DNA of 10,401 bases from an uncultured Prevotella sp. (GTDB lineage Bacteria; Bacteroidota; Bacteroidia; Bacteroidales; Bacteroidaceae): the NCBI GenBank assembly GCA_900769055.1, contig CAAGFF010000202.1, forward strand, positions 1 through 10,401, written 5' to 3'. The notes beneath the pieces are model-generated. The model was not told where the DNA came from. It was given only the letters and a program-made list of their open reading frames with translations, and did not search any database. A program made the position numbers and the translations under genes. Positions 1-6,506 of this stretch are shown here, piece by piece. Within the stretch, counting starts at the first letter, position 1. Each line of letters starts with the position of its first letter.

Positions 1-7
1 AAAAAAC

Positions 8-1267
8 ATGCTTGAACTATTCAAAGAAATATGGAGTACAGCCCGGCGCAACAAACTGCGCACATCGCTAACAGGATTTGCCGTAGCGTGGGGAATATTC
101 ATGCTGATATTCCTGCTTGGGGCTGGCAATGGGCTTATTAACGCGCAGCTCCAACAGCAAAACAGGTTCCTTGCCAACTCCATCATGGTATGGGGCGGCA
201 GCACCTCGAAACCATACAAGGGACTGCGCGAGGGTAGGGCGGTACAGCTTACCGACCACGATGTGGAGATTACGGGCACCACCTTTGCCGACAATATAGA
301 TGAGGTAGGCTCCGTGCTGACACAGAACGGGGTGAACATCTCCTTTGCTGATAACTATGTCTCTGCCCAAAATCTAAAGGGAGTATATCCAAACGACTTG
401 CGCATAAACAAGCGCGAGATGATAGCCGGAAGGTATGTCAACGATATAGACATGCGTGAGAGACGCAAGGTTATTGTGCTCTCCATGACCCAGGCAAAGG
501 AACTGGCCAATGCCCCCCTGACACTTATAGGAAAGAATGTGAAGGTTGGTGAGTTCTCGTTCAAGGTGGTAGGCATAGTAAAAGACGACCAGCAAATGCA
601 AAACAGCGATGCTTATACGGCGTACACCACGCTGAAGACCATCTATGGACGTGGCGACAAGGCTGGAGACATGCAGTTTTCAATCAAGAACCTCGTTACG
701 GAGGAAGAAAACGAGGAGTTCAACAAAAACTATAGGGCAAAAATCAACATGATGCATGATGCTGCCCCAGATGATGAACGGGCTATATGGCTGTGGAACC
801 GCTATCTCGACAATATCCAGATGACCAAGGGAATAGGCATCATCAGGACGGCGTTGTGGGTGATTGGCCTGTTCACGCTGCTCAGCGGCATTGTCGGAGT
901 GTCGAACATCATGCTTATAACCGTGAAGGAACGTACCAGGGAGTTCGGCATTCGCAAGGCCATAGGTGCCAAGCCATGGCAGATACTGAGACTCATCATC
1001 ATCGAGAGCATCGCCACAACGGCCATCTTCGGTTATATAGGCATGCTTTGCGGGGTGGCCGCCAATGAATATATGGATGCCACACTTGGCCATAACGTCA
1101 TTGACACGGGACTCTTCCAAGCCACAATGTTCGTGGATCCTACAGTAGGACTCGATGTCTGCATACAGGCCACACTCGTGATAATACTTGCTGGAACAAT
1201 AGCCGGACTGATACCTGCCGTCAAGGCGGCCAGGGTGAGGCCGATAGAGGCTCTGAGGGCTGAGTAG
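8..1267 (+). CDS. MacB/FtsX-type ABC transporter permease (first of a tandem pair)
   Basis: Inner-membrane permease subunit of a MacB-type ABC exporter, 419 residues. It has a short cytoplasmic start, a first membrane helix at about residues 21-40, a large periplasmic MacB_PCD-type domain (about 41-275) and a C-terminal FtsX domain with three more helices (about 278-303, 327-352, 384-405). The FtsX signature is clear: GVSNIMLITVKERTREFGIR (297-316), followed by KAIGAKPWQIL. There is no nucleotide-binding domain, unlike E. coli MacB, where the ATPase is fused, so a separate ATPase must energise it; that gene probably lies upstream of base 1. The ATG at 8 gives the usual N-terminus of the family (MLELFKEIWSTARRNKLRTS) and follows an A-rich stretch. 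The next gene is a related permease 74 bases downstream, and adaptor and TolC genes follow, so the two permeases probably pair in one pump. Family assignment is firm; the exported substrate is unknown. Confidence 0.93.
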   Translation: MLELFKEIWSTARRNKLRTSLTGFAVAWGIFMLIFLLGAGNGLINAQLQQQNRFLANSIMVWGGSTSKPYKGLREGRAVQLTDHDVEITGTTFADNIDEVGSVLTQNGVNISFADNYVSAQNLKGVYPNDLRINKREMIAGRYVNDIDMRERRKVIVLSMTQAKELANAPLTLIGKNVKVGEFSFKVVGIVKDDQQMQNSDAYTAYTTLKTIYGRGDKAGDMQFSIKNLVTEEENEEFNKNYRAKINMMHDAAPDDERAIWLWNRYLDNIQMTKGIGIIRTALWVIGLFTLLSGIVGVSNIMLITVKERTREFGIRKAIGAKPWQILRLIIIESIATTAIFGYIGMLCGVAANEYMDATLGHNVIDTGLFQATMFVDPTVGLDVCIQATLVIILAGTIAGLIPAVKAARVRPIEALRAE

Positions 1268-1310
1268 TGAAGATAGTGGAGATAGATATAGATAGAGATG
1301 ATAGATAAGA
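1268..1310. repeat. GATA-rich low-complexity spacer inside the efflux operon
   Basis: The gap between the two permease genes is almost purely A, G and T on the plus strand. From about 1272 to 1310 it is an irregular run of GATA/GATAGA units (for example GATAGATATAGATAGAGATGATAGATAAGAT). It has no coding potential, since stop codons follow directly after the upstream gene. It shows no hairpin, so it is unlikely to be a terminator, and transcription of the operon probably runs through it. Its role is unknown. Its low-complexity character resembles the other intergenic arrays in this window, although its unit differs. Confidence 0.6.
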
Positions 1311-1327
1311 TGGAACGAGATAAAATT

Positions 1328-1332
1328 AGGAG
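1328..1332 (+). promoter_or_regulatory. Shine-Dalgarno-like AGGAG before the second permease
   Basis: AGGAG lies 9 bases upstream of the ATG at 1342. It is the only good Shine-Dalgarno match I see in front of a gene in this window; the other starts follow A-rich sequence instead, which is common in Bacteroidetes. It supports the ATG at 1342 as the start of the second permease. Confidence 0.45.
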
Positions 1333-1341
1333 AACGAGAAC

Positions 1342-2589
1342 ATGAAATTCGATATAGATGCATGCCGTGAGATAATAGATACCATTACCCGCAACAAGAG
1401 CCGCAGCTTCCTGACGGGCTTCGGAGTGTTCTGGGGTATCTTCATGCTCATAGTGCTTATCGGAGGCGGGCAGGGGCTGAAGGAGCTGTTGCAACAGAAT
1501 TTTGCGGGCTTTGCCACTAATACCGCCGTTATATGGGCGCAACCGACAACCAAACCCTATAAGGGCTTCCGCAAGGGCCGCATGTGGCAGATGGACCTCA
1601 AGGACATTGAACGCCTCAGACATCAGGTGCCTGAGCTTGATGTTGTTACACCACTAATGTTCTCAGGCAGGCGCTCGGCTGTGGCTGGTGACAAGAACTA
1701 TCAGGCATCCGTGCAGGGAGTGAGACCTGACTATGCAAGGGTGAGCGCGCCACAGATGTTCTATGGGCGATATATCAACGAGGTCGATGACCGTGACAGC
1801 CGAAAGGTATGCGTCATTGGGAAGCAGGTCTATAAGACGCTCTTCCCACAGGGAGGTGATCCATGCGGACAGACGGTAAGAATAGATTCCACTTACTATA
1901 CTGTGGTGGGCGTTGACTACAAGGGTGGCAATGGCGTCAACTTCGGAGGAAGGGCCGACGAGACCATCACGCTTCCGCAGTCTGTATTGAGAAAGGTGTA
2001 CAACCGCGGTCAGCAAGTGGACATCATAGCTACCACGGGACACAAGGGTGTGGTGATGAGCCGCATCGCCGACCGCATGAGGGCAACGGTGGCAAGGTCG
2101 CACTTCGTTGACCCTACCGATGAGAAAGGAGTGATGGTGTTCAATACCGAGGTGCTGTTTGCCATGCTCGACAACCTCTTCAATGGTGTAAACTTCCTGG
2201 TGTGGCTCGTGGGCATAGGAACATTGCTTGCTGGTGCCATCGGAGTATCGAACATCATGATGGTGACTGTGCGAGAGCGAACGGTAGAGATAGGCATCAG
2301 GCGTGCCATCGGTGCCACTCCTACGGTCATATTGTCGCAGATAATGTCCGAGAGCATCCTGCTCACGGCTGTGGCAGGCATGAGCGGCATACTCTTTGGT
2401 GTCTGCATCTTGCAGATGATAGAGCTTGCAAATACCTCCGACGGCATAGTGGCGGCACATTTCCAGGTTAAGTTCTGGACAGCCATAGGGGCTGCTGCGC
2501 TGCTGTGCATACTGGGAGGTATGGCCGGACTGGCTCCTGCATGGCGGGCAATGAGCATAAAGCCTGTTGATGCCATGAGGGATGAGTAG
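1342..2589 (+). CDS. MacB/FtsX-type ABC transporter permease (second of a tandem pair)
   Basis: A 415-residue permease with the same layout as its upstream neighbour: one N-terminal helix (about 24-44), a periplasmic MacB_PCD-type domain (about 45-280), and an FtsX domain with helices near 284-307, 331-356 and 378-401. The FtsX signature reads GVSNIMMVTVRERTVEIGIR (301-320), then RAIGATPTVIL. Both permeases carry a matching periplasmic motif, KPYKGFRKGR here (71-80) and KPYKGLREGR in the first gene (68-77), which shows common ancestry. The rest of the periplasmic domain differs a great deal, which fits two distinct subunits of a heterodimer better than a recent duplication. It too lacks an ATPase domain. 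The start at 1342 has an AGGAG nine bases upstream and gives the expected family N-terminus. The adaptor gene follows after 37 bases. Confidence 0.93.
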   Translation: MKFDIDACREIIDTITRNKSRSFLTGFGVFWGIFMLIVLIGGGQGLKELLQQNFAGFATNTAVIWAQPTTKPYKGFRKGRMWQMDLKDIERLRHQVPELDVVTPLMFSGRRSAVAGDKNYQASVQGVRPDYARVSAPQMFYGRYINEVDDRDSRKVCVIGKQVYKTLFPQGGDPCGQTVRIDSTYYTVVGVDYKGGNGVNFGGRADETITLPQSVLRKVYNRGQQVDIIATTGHKGVVMSRIADRMRATVARSHFVDPTDEKGVMVFNTEVLFAMLDNLFNGVNFLVWLVGIGTLLAGAIGVSNIMMVTVRERTVEIGIRRAIGATPTVILSQIMSESILLTAVAGMSGILFGVCILQMIELANTSDGIVAAHFQVKFWTAIGAAALLCILGGMAGLAPAWRAMSIKPVDAMRDE

Positions 2590-2614
2590 TTGTCAACTCG
2601 TTAACTTGTCAACT
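2590..2614. repeat. Three-unit period-8 repeat between permease and adaptor genes
   Basis: Three consecutive 8-base units, TTGTCAAC, TCGTTAAC, TTGTCAAC, plus one further T, begin directly after the TAG stop of the second permease. The middle unit contains the palindrome GTTAAC. Read on the minus strand the units are GTTGACAA, GTTAACGA, GTTGACAA. The array sits inside the operon, between the permease stop and the adaptor start at 2627. It fits the same degenerate consensus, GTTRWVRR on the minus strand, as the 8-unit array at 5945-6008. Similar short AACT/GTCAAC-type repeats are, to my recollection, common between genes in Prevotella and Bacteroides; their function is not known to me. Confidence 0.65.
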
Positions 2615-2626
2615 AAAAAAATAGAT

Positions 2627-3739
2627 ATGAAGAAGTATTCAAAACTGATTGTGGCGGCAGTCATCGCCATCGTATTCATCGGAACATTCGTGTTCCTTTA
2701 CCAGAAGTCGAAACCGAAGCCAGTGGTGTACAATGAGTTTACGCCAAAGGTTACAGACATCAGCAAGGTGACGGTCATTACGGGAAAGATTGAACCGCGT
2801 GATGAGGTAAGTGTGAAACCGCAGATTAGCGGTATCATTACCCACCTGTATAAGCAGGCTGGTGACATGGTAAGTGCCGGGGAGGTGATTGCCAAGGTTA
2901 AGGTTATTCCCGACATGGGACAGCTAAGCTCGGCTGAGGCACGTGTAAGGCTTGCAGGCATTAACCTTAAGCAGGCGCAGGTGGACTTCGACCGCGAGGA
3001 GAGCCTCTATCGCCAGAAGCTGGTATCGGAAGAGGAATATGACAAGCAGAAGCAGGCGTTGAACCAGGCGCGTGAGGAAGTGGCGGCAGCACAGGATGCA
3101 CTTGAGGTTGTACGCGACGGAGTCTCGAAGAGCAACGCCAATGCCAGCTCGACGCTCATACGATCAACCATCTCGGGACTTATCCTTGACGTGCCCGTGA
3201 AGGTCGGGAACACGGTAGTGCTGAGCAATACCTTCAACGATGGTACCACCATCGCAACGGTGGCAAATATGAACGACCTGATATTCCGTGGAAACATAGA
3301 CGAGACAGAGGTGGGAAGGCTCGTTGAGGGTATGCCGATGAAGATTACCATCGGTGCGCTACAAAACCTTAAGTTCGAGGCCGTACTTGAATATGTCTCT
3401 CCCAAGGCTGTTGAGAACAATGGTGCCAACCAGTTTGAGGTGAAGGCTGCCGTGACGGCTGTACGTGATGGGAAAATTCGTTCTGGCTATAGTGCCAATG
3501 CTGAGATAGTGCTTGCCAAGGCAGAGGGTGTCCTCTCTGTTCCAGAGAGTGCCATAGAGTTCAGCGGCGACTCCACCTTTGTGTATATTGTCGGAGGTGC
3601 CGGGGAACAGAAAACCTATCGCCGCACGCAGGTGGTGACAGGATTGAGCGATGGCGTGAATATTGAGATAAAGAGCGGCATCACTACCAAGGACAAGGTT
3701 CGTGGACCGCAGATAATAGCCGACACCAACGATAAATAG
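2627..3739 (+). CDS. MacA/HlyD-type periplasmic adaptor of the efflux pump
   Basis: A 370-residue membrane-fusion protein that would link the permease pair to the TolC-type channel. Parts in order: an N-terminal anchor helix (about 7-25), first half of the lipoyl-like domain (about 57-96, with VSVKPQISGIITHLYKQAGD), an alpha-helical hairpin rich in Gln, Glu and Ala (about 98-165), second half of the lipoyl-like domain (about 175-205, STISGLILDVPVKVGNTV), a beta-barrel (about 215-295), and a membrane-proximal domain at the C-terminus. The frame is open back to an ATG at 2582, but the 15 extra residues would be translated from the intergenic repeat. The ATG at 2627 gives a normal Met-Lys-Lys start followed at once by a hydrophobic anchor, so I chose it. 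The TolC-type gene begins only 8 bases after the stop. The adaptor family is certain; MacA-type is inferred from the permease neighbours. Confidence 0.92.
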   Translation: MKKYSKLIVAAVIAIVFIGTFVFLYQKSKPKPVVYNEFTPKVTDISKVTVITGKIEPRDEVSVKPQISGIITHLYKQAGDMVSAGEVIAKVKVIPDMGQLSSAEARVRLAGINLKQAQVDFDREESLYRQKLVSEEEYDKQKQALNQAREEVAAAQDALEVVRDGVSKSNANASSTLIRSTISGLILDVPVKVGNTVVLSNTFNDGTTIATVANMNDLIFRGNIDETEVGRLVEGMPMKITIGALQNLKFEAVLEYVSPKAVENNGANQFEVKAAVTAVRDGKIRSGYSANAEIVLAKAEGVLSVPESAIEFSGDSTFVYIVGGAGEQKTYRRTQVVTGLSDGVNIEIKSGITTKDKVRGPQIIADTNDK

Positions 3740-3747
3740 TTGACAAT

Positions 3748-5085
3748 ATGAAGCATCTGATAATAACTCTCTGCACCTGCTCACAGGTGATGGCAGCCTA
3801 TGCACAGACGGCTACGGACACTCCGTGGACGCTGGAGAAGTGCATCGACTATGCCTTGGAACACAACATAACGGTCAGGCAACAGCAGAATACGGCCCGA
3901 CAGCAGCAGATACAGCTTGACGACAACCGTGGCAACCATCTGCCTACTGTCGATGCCTCGTTGGGACAGAACTTCTCGTTCGGACGTGGCCTGACGGCTC
4001 AGAACACCTATGAGAATACCAACACCTCAAGCACCTCGTTCTCCATAGGAGCCTCGGTACCGATATTCTCCGGCAACAAGATTGTCAACTCCGTGAAGCT
4101 GGCGCAACTGAACCTTGACGCCTCGCTTGCCGACCTTGACAAGGCACGTGAGGACATCAGCATGCAGGTGGCAAAGGCATACGTGCAGATACTCTACGAT
4201 ATGGAAGTCGCTGATGTGGCACGTCGGCAGATTTCCATCGACTCCATGCAGACGGCAAGGCTTCAGGCTATGATGAGAAGCGGCAAGGCCAGCCAGGCAG
4301 AGGTGTCGCAGCAGAGCGCGCAACTGGCTCAGAGCAGGCTCACGGCTACAGAGGCCGACAACAACTGCCGCCTGTCGCTGCTCACACTTTCACAGTTACT
4401 TGAACTTCCAACGCCCGAGGGCTTCGGCATACAACGTCCAGACGTGGCAGCAATTTCTCTCTCTTCGTCTCTCCCGCCATTGCCGGATGTTGTCTATGCC
4501 GAGGCCTTGGGCTTGAAACCGCAAATAAAGGCTGAACAGCTGAGGCTGTCGGCCTCGGAGTACAGCATACGTATTGCCCGTGGCGACTATATGCCAACCT
4601 TGTCGCTCAACGGAGGACTTGGCACCAACTATTACAAGACATCGGGATTTGATGCAGATGCGTTCGGCACGCAGCTGAAGAACAATTTTAGCCAATATCT
4701 TGGCGTGAGCCTCTCGATACCTGTCTTCAATCATTTCGCCACCCGCAATAAGATTAGGATGGCCAAGCTCGACCGTGACAACCAGATGCTTAGGTTGGAG
4801 GATGCCCGTAAGGGACTCTATAAGGAGATACAGCAGGTGTACTATGCGGCCATTGCCGCTCATGCGCGCCTGTGTAGCTGTACCGAGGCGCTGAGGAGCG
4901 GGGAGGATGCTTTCGAGCTTACTAAATCCAAATACGAGAACGGCAAGGCAACCATCACGGAGTTTAATGAGCAGAAAAACAATATGCTTAAGGCTCAGAG
5001 CGATATGGTTCAGGCCAAGTACGAGTATCTGTATCAGACGAGCCTCCTCAACTTCTATCGGGGCCGCAAGCTCGATATGAAGTAG
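3748..5085 (+). CDS. TolC-family outer-membrane efflux protein
   Basis: A 445-residue outer-membrane channel protein, the exit duct of the pump. It begins with a signal peptide (MKHLIITLCTCSQVMAAYAQ, probable cut after AYA or AYAQ), followed by TPWTLEKCIDYALEHN, the usual opening of the mature TolC/OEP family. Two OEP repeats are visible, at about residues 25-215 and 245-440. Each has long, polar, Gln- and Ala-rich helices around a beta-strand pair; the second strand region includes GVSLSIPVFNHFATRNKIRMAK, matched in the first repeat by IGASVPIFSGNKIVNSVKLAQ. The length is normal for Bacteroidetes members of the family. It lies 8 bases after the adaptor gene and is the last gene of the operon. 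The next gene converges on it, with 33 bases between stop codons and no convincing terminator. Confidence 0.94.
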   Translation: MKHLIITLCTCSQVMAAYAQTATDTPWTLEKCIDYALEHNITVRQQQNTARQQQIQLDDNRGNHLPTVDASLGQNFSFGRGLTAQNTYENTNTSSTSFSIGASVPIFSGNKIVNSVKLAQLNLDASLADLDKAREDISMQVAKAYVQILYDMEVADVARRQISIDSMQTARLQAMMRSGKASQAEVSQQSAQLAQSRLTATEADNNCRLSLLTLSQLLELPTPEGFGIQRPDVAAISLSSSLPPLPDVVYAEALGLKPQIKAEQLRLSASEYSIRIARGDYMPTLSLNGGLGTNYYKTSGFDADAFGTQLKNNFSQYLGVSLSIPVFNHFATRNKIRMAKLDRDNQMLRLEDARKGLYKEIQQVYYAAIAAHARLCSCTEALRSGEDAFELTKSKYENGKATITEFNEQKNNMLKAQSDMVQAKYEYLYQTSLLNFYRGRKLDMK

Positions 5086-5118
5086 GAGTTCTCAATACTG
5101 ATTTAACACTTTAACGGG

Positions 5119-5874
5119 TTACTCCGACGTGGCCTTTCTAATGACCTTGCATGGATTGCCTGCTGCTATGCAGTCGGAAGGAATGTCGTGAGTAACCACG
5201 CTCCCTGCGCCGATGACCGTTCTGTCGCCTATAGTCACGCCAGGACACACGGTGACGTTGCCGCCGAGCCAGCAGTCCTCACCAATTGTTATGGGATATG
5301 CTGTCTCTAAAGTCTTTCGCCGCAACTTGTAGTCGAGCGGATGTTGCGGAGTGTAGAGCGAGCAGTTGGGGCCTATGAGCGTTCGGGCACCTATAGTGAT
5401 GTTTCCAGCATCGAGCATCATGGCGTTGTAGTTGACAAACACTCCCTCGCCAAGGTGCAGCCCGTTGCCATGGTCGCAATGGAATGGTGGCAGTATGGTT
5501 ACGGAGTCGGCAACGCCCGGTATCATGTCGGCGAGCAACGTGCGGTAGTCTTCATGGTCTATGCCCGACTTGTTGAATTTCTCGCATGCCAAGCGTGAGC
5601 GTTTCAGGCTCTTGTCTATGACGGGGTCTGTCCAGTCGTACATCTGTCCGCTTCTCATCTTGTTCCATTCATCGAGTCCGTTGTCTGCCGGTTGCTCTTG
5701 CTCTATCTCATCGAGCAGTTTTCTTGCCATAGGATGCCCCATCTCAGCCGCCTTGGTGAGCATGGCCTTTGCTTTCTGAATGTCTTTCTCCACGCAGTCG
5801 CCAGTAAGAAACCTCCGCCCAACGGAGAATAGCGTCTCGCTGTCGTTGCCATATAAATTGTTTGTACAGTTCAT
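5119..5874 (-). CDS. Sel1-repeat/maltose-acetyltransferase-type fusion protein (hexapeptide O-acetyltransferase)
   Basis: A 251-residue cytoplasmic protein with two parts. Residues about 12-56 form one Sel1-like (TPR-type) helical repeat (LFSVGRRFLTGDCVEKDIQKAKAMLTKAAEMGHPMARKLL). From about 69 onward it is a complete maltose/galactoside O-acetyltransferase relative. It has the small N-terminal Mac domain (MRSGQMYDWTDPVIDKSLKRSRLACEKFN) and then a left-handed beta-helix of hexapeptide repeats (about 140-240), ending in the typical AGNPCKVIRK. The likely catalytic histidine is His177 in TPQHPLD, matching the invariant His of this family. Enzymes of this group move acetyl from acetyl-CoA to a sugar hydroxyl; the natural acceptor is often unknown, and is here. 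The Sel1 repeat makes it longer than the family's usual 180-200 residues. The start codon follows an A-rich tract and two repeat arrays lie upstream. It could have its own promoter or be the last gene of the channel-lipoprotein unit. Confidence 0.9.
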   Translation of the reverse strand: MNCTNNLYGNDSETLFSVGRRFLTGDCVEKDIQKAKAMLTKAAEMGHPMARKLLDEIEQEQPADNGLDEWNKMRSGQMYDWTDPVIDKSLKRSRLACEKFNKSGIDHEDYRTLLADMIPGVADSVTILPPFHCDHGNGLHLGEGVFVNYNAMMLDAGNITIGARTLIGPNCSLYTPQHPLDYKLRRKTLETAYPITIGEDCWLGGNVTVCPGVTIGDRTVIGAGSVVTHDIPSDCIAAGNPCKVIRKATSE

Positions 5875-5894
5875 GTTTTTTTTGTTTTTAATCG

Positions 5895-5939
5895 GTAGGT
5901 AGATGTAGGTGAATGTAGGTAGATGTAGGTGATGTAGGC
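5895..5939. repeat. 10-base tandem repeat, GTAGGTAGAT type
   Basis: Four to five units of a 10-base repeat: GTAGGTAGAT, GTAGGTGAAT, GTAGGTAGAT, GTAGGTGAT (9 bases), then GTAGGC. Two unit types alternate (AGAT and GAAT tails), so the array could also be read as a 20-base unit present about twice. It lies in the 5' region of the acetyltransferase gene, about 20 bases from its start codon, with an A-rich tract between. On the minus strand the units read as ATCTACCTAC-type repeats. No gene is encoded here. The role is unknown; its position means a change in copy number would alter the leader length of the acetyltransferase transcript. Confidence 0.75.
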
Positions 5940-5944
5940 TATTG

Positions 5945-6008
5945 CAACCTCACAACCTCACAACCTCATAACCTCATAACCTTATAACCTCATAACCTTA
6001 TAACCTCA
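5945..6008. repeat. Perfect-period 8-base tandem array, eight units
   Basis: Eight consecutive 8-base units with no indels: CAACCTCA three times, then TAACCTCA, TAACCTTA, TAACCTCA, TAACCTTA, TAACCTCA. All variation is C/T at positions 1 and 7, so the unit is YAACCTYA. In the minus-strand direction of the flanking genes the units read GTTGTGAG, GTTATGAG and GTTATAAG. The array overlaps the last codons of the lipoprotein gene at 5998-6492: its final Met-Arg-Leu and TAA stop come from repeat units. It fits the same minus-strand consensus as the three-unit array at 2590-2614. It is not a hairpin-forming terminator. Function unknown. Confidence 0.85.
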
Positions 6009-6492
6009 TAATCATCTCTCCTGTGAAGTTTATTCGGTCGCGGTCAGCAGAGAACACATCGAGCGACACATCACCGTCATCCATGATGTCGAAGATATAT
6101 TCCAGTCGCTCCAGTTTGTTTCTTGTGAAGAGCTTCACCCTTGTAATGCCGTTCTTTGGGTGTGATATGGTGTAGCTGTCTATGTGTCCGTCGAAGTCGA
6201 GCGGTCCCTCACGCTCGAACGATGCTTTGTAAGCTACTCCGTAGTATGGCAGGTTGCTCATTATGCTGTCGCCTAATATCCTAACCGTGTAGGTGGATGT
6301 GAGGAAACGCGACTCCATGCGTCTCGGCACCACATATCCCACCTCAACCGTGAACGTCTTGTGTGCCGTAGAGTCGGCTATCATGGCCTTGATGGCCATG
6401 GCCTCAGCCTGTTTCTCAGCCTCCGTCTTCCTTGTTGATGCGCACGAGGCAAAAATGGCTGCAAGCAACATTGTCATTATGATGTTTCGCAT
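5998..6492 (-). CDS. DUF4251-type small lipoprotein
   Basis: A 164-residue envelope protein. The N-terminus (MRNIIMTMLLAAIFASC) is a short lipoprotein signal ending in Cys17; the box reads FASC, with Phe at -3 rather than the usual Leu. The residues after the cysteine (ASTRKTE) lack the acidic run that marks surface-exposed Bacteroidetes lipoproteins, so it probably stays facing the periplasm. The rest fits the DUF4251 pattern common in Bacteroides and Prevotella: KTFTVEVGYVVPRR near the start, GDSIMSNLPYYGVAYKASF in the middle, and a beta-rich end. The family has no established function that I know. The frame stays open upstream to 6774, but that part lies inside the channel gene and has no sensible sequence. 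The ATG at 6492 gives the signal peptide and is 14 bases after the channel stop, so the two are probably co-transcribed. Its last codons fall in a tandem repeat. Confidence 0.85.
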   Translation of the reverse strand: MRNIIMTMLLAAIFASCASTRKTEAEKQAEAMAIKAMIADSTAHKTFTVEVGYVVPRRMESRFLTSTYTVRILGDSIMSNLPYYGVAYKASFEREGPLDFDGHIDSYTISHPKNGITRVKLFTRNKLERLEYIFDIMDDGDVSLDVFSADRDRINFTGEMIMRL

Positions 6493-6506
6493 AATCCCGT
6501 AATCCT

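Noticed and set aside
680..1623. Two long minus-strand frames (680-1363 and 1033-1623) opposite the permeases
   Set aside because: Both lie over clear permease coding sequence and have low-complexity or family-less translations; the low-stop GATA spacer merely lets them run across the gap.
1663..2460. 265-codon minus-strand frame opposite the second permease
   Set aside because: His-, Tyr- and Ser-rich translation with no recognisable fold, fully inside a convincing permease gene.
2582..2626. Upstream start of the adaptor gene overlapping the permease stop by 8 bases
   Set aside because: The overlap looks like translational coupling, but the 15 added residues come from the intergenic repeat and would sit in front of a normal Met-Lys-Lys membrane anchor.
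5082..5126. Possible bidirectional terminator between the TolC and acetyltransferase genes
   Set aside because: Only GGAGT/ACTCC can pair, with a loop of about 30 bases and no U-tract.
5895..6008. Repeat region considered as a CRISPR array
   Set aside because: The units are 8 and 10 bases and directly adjacent, with no spacers and no cas genes nearby.
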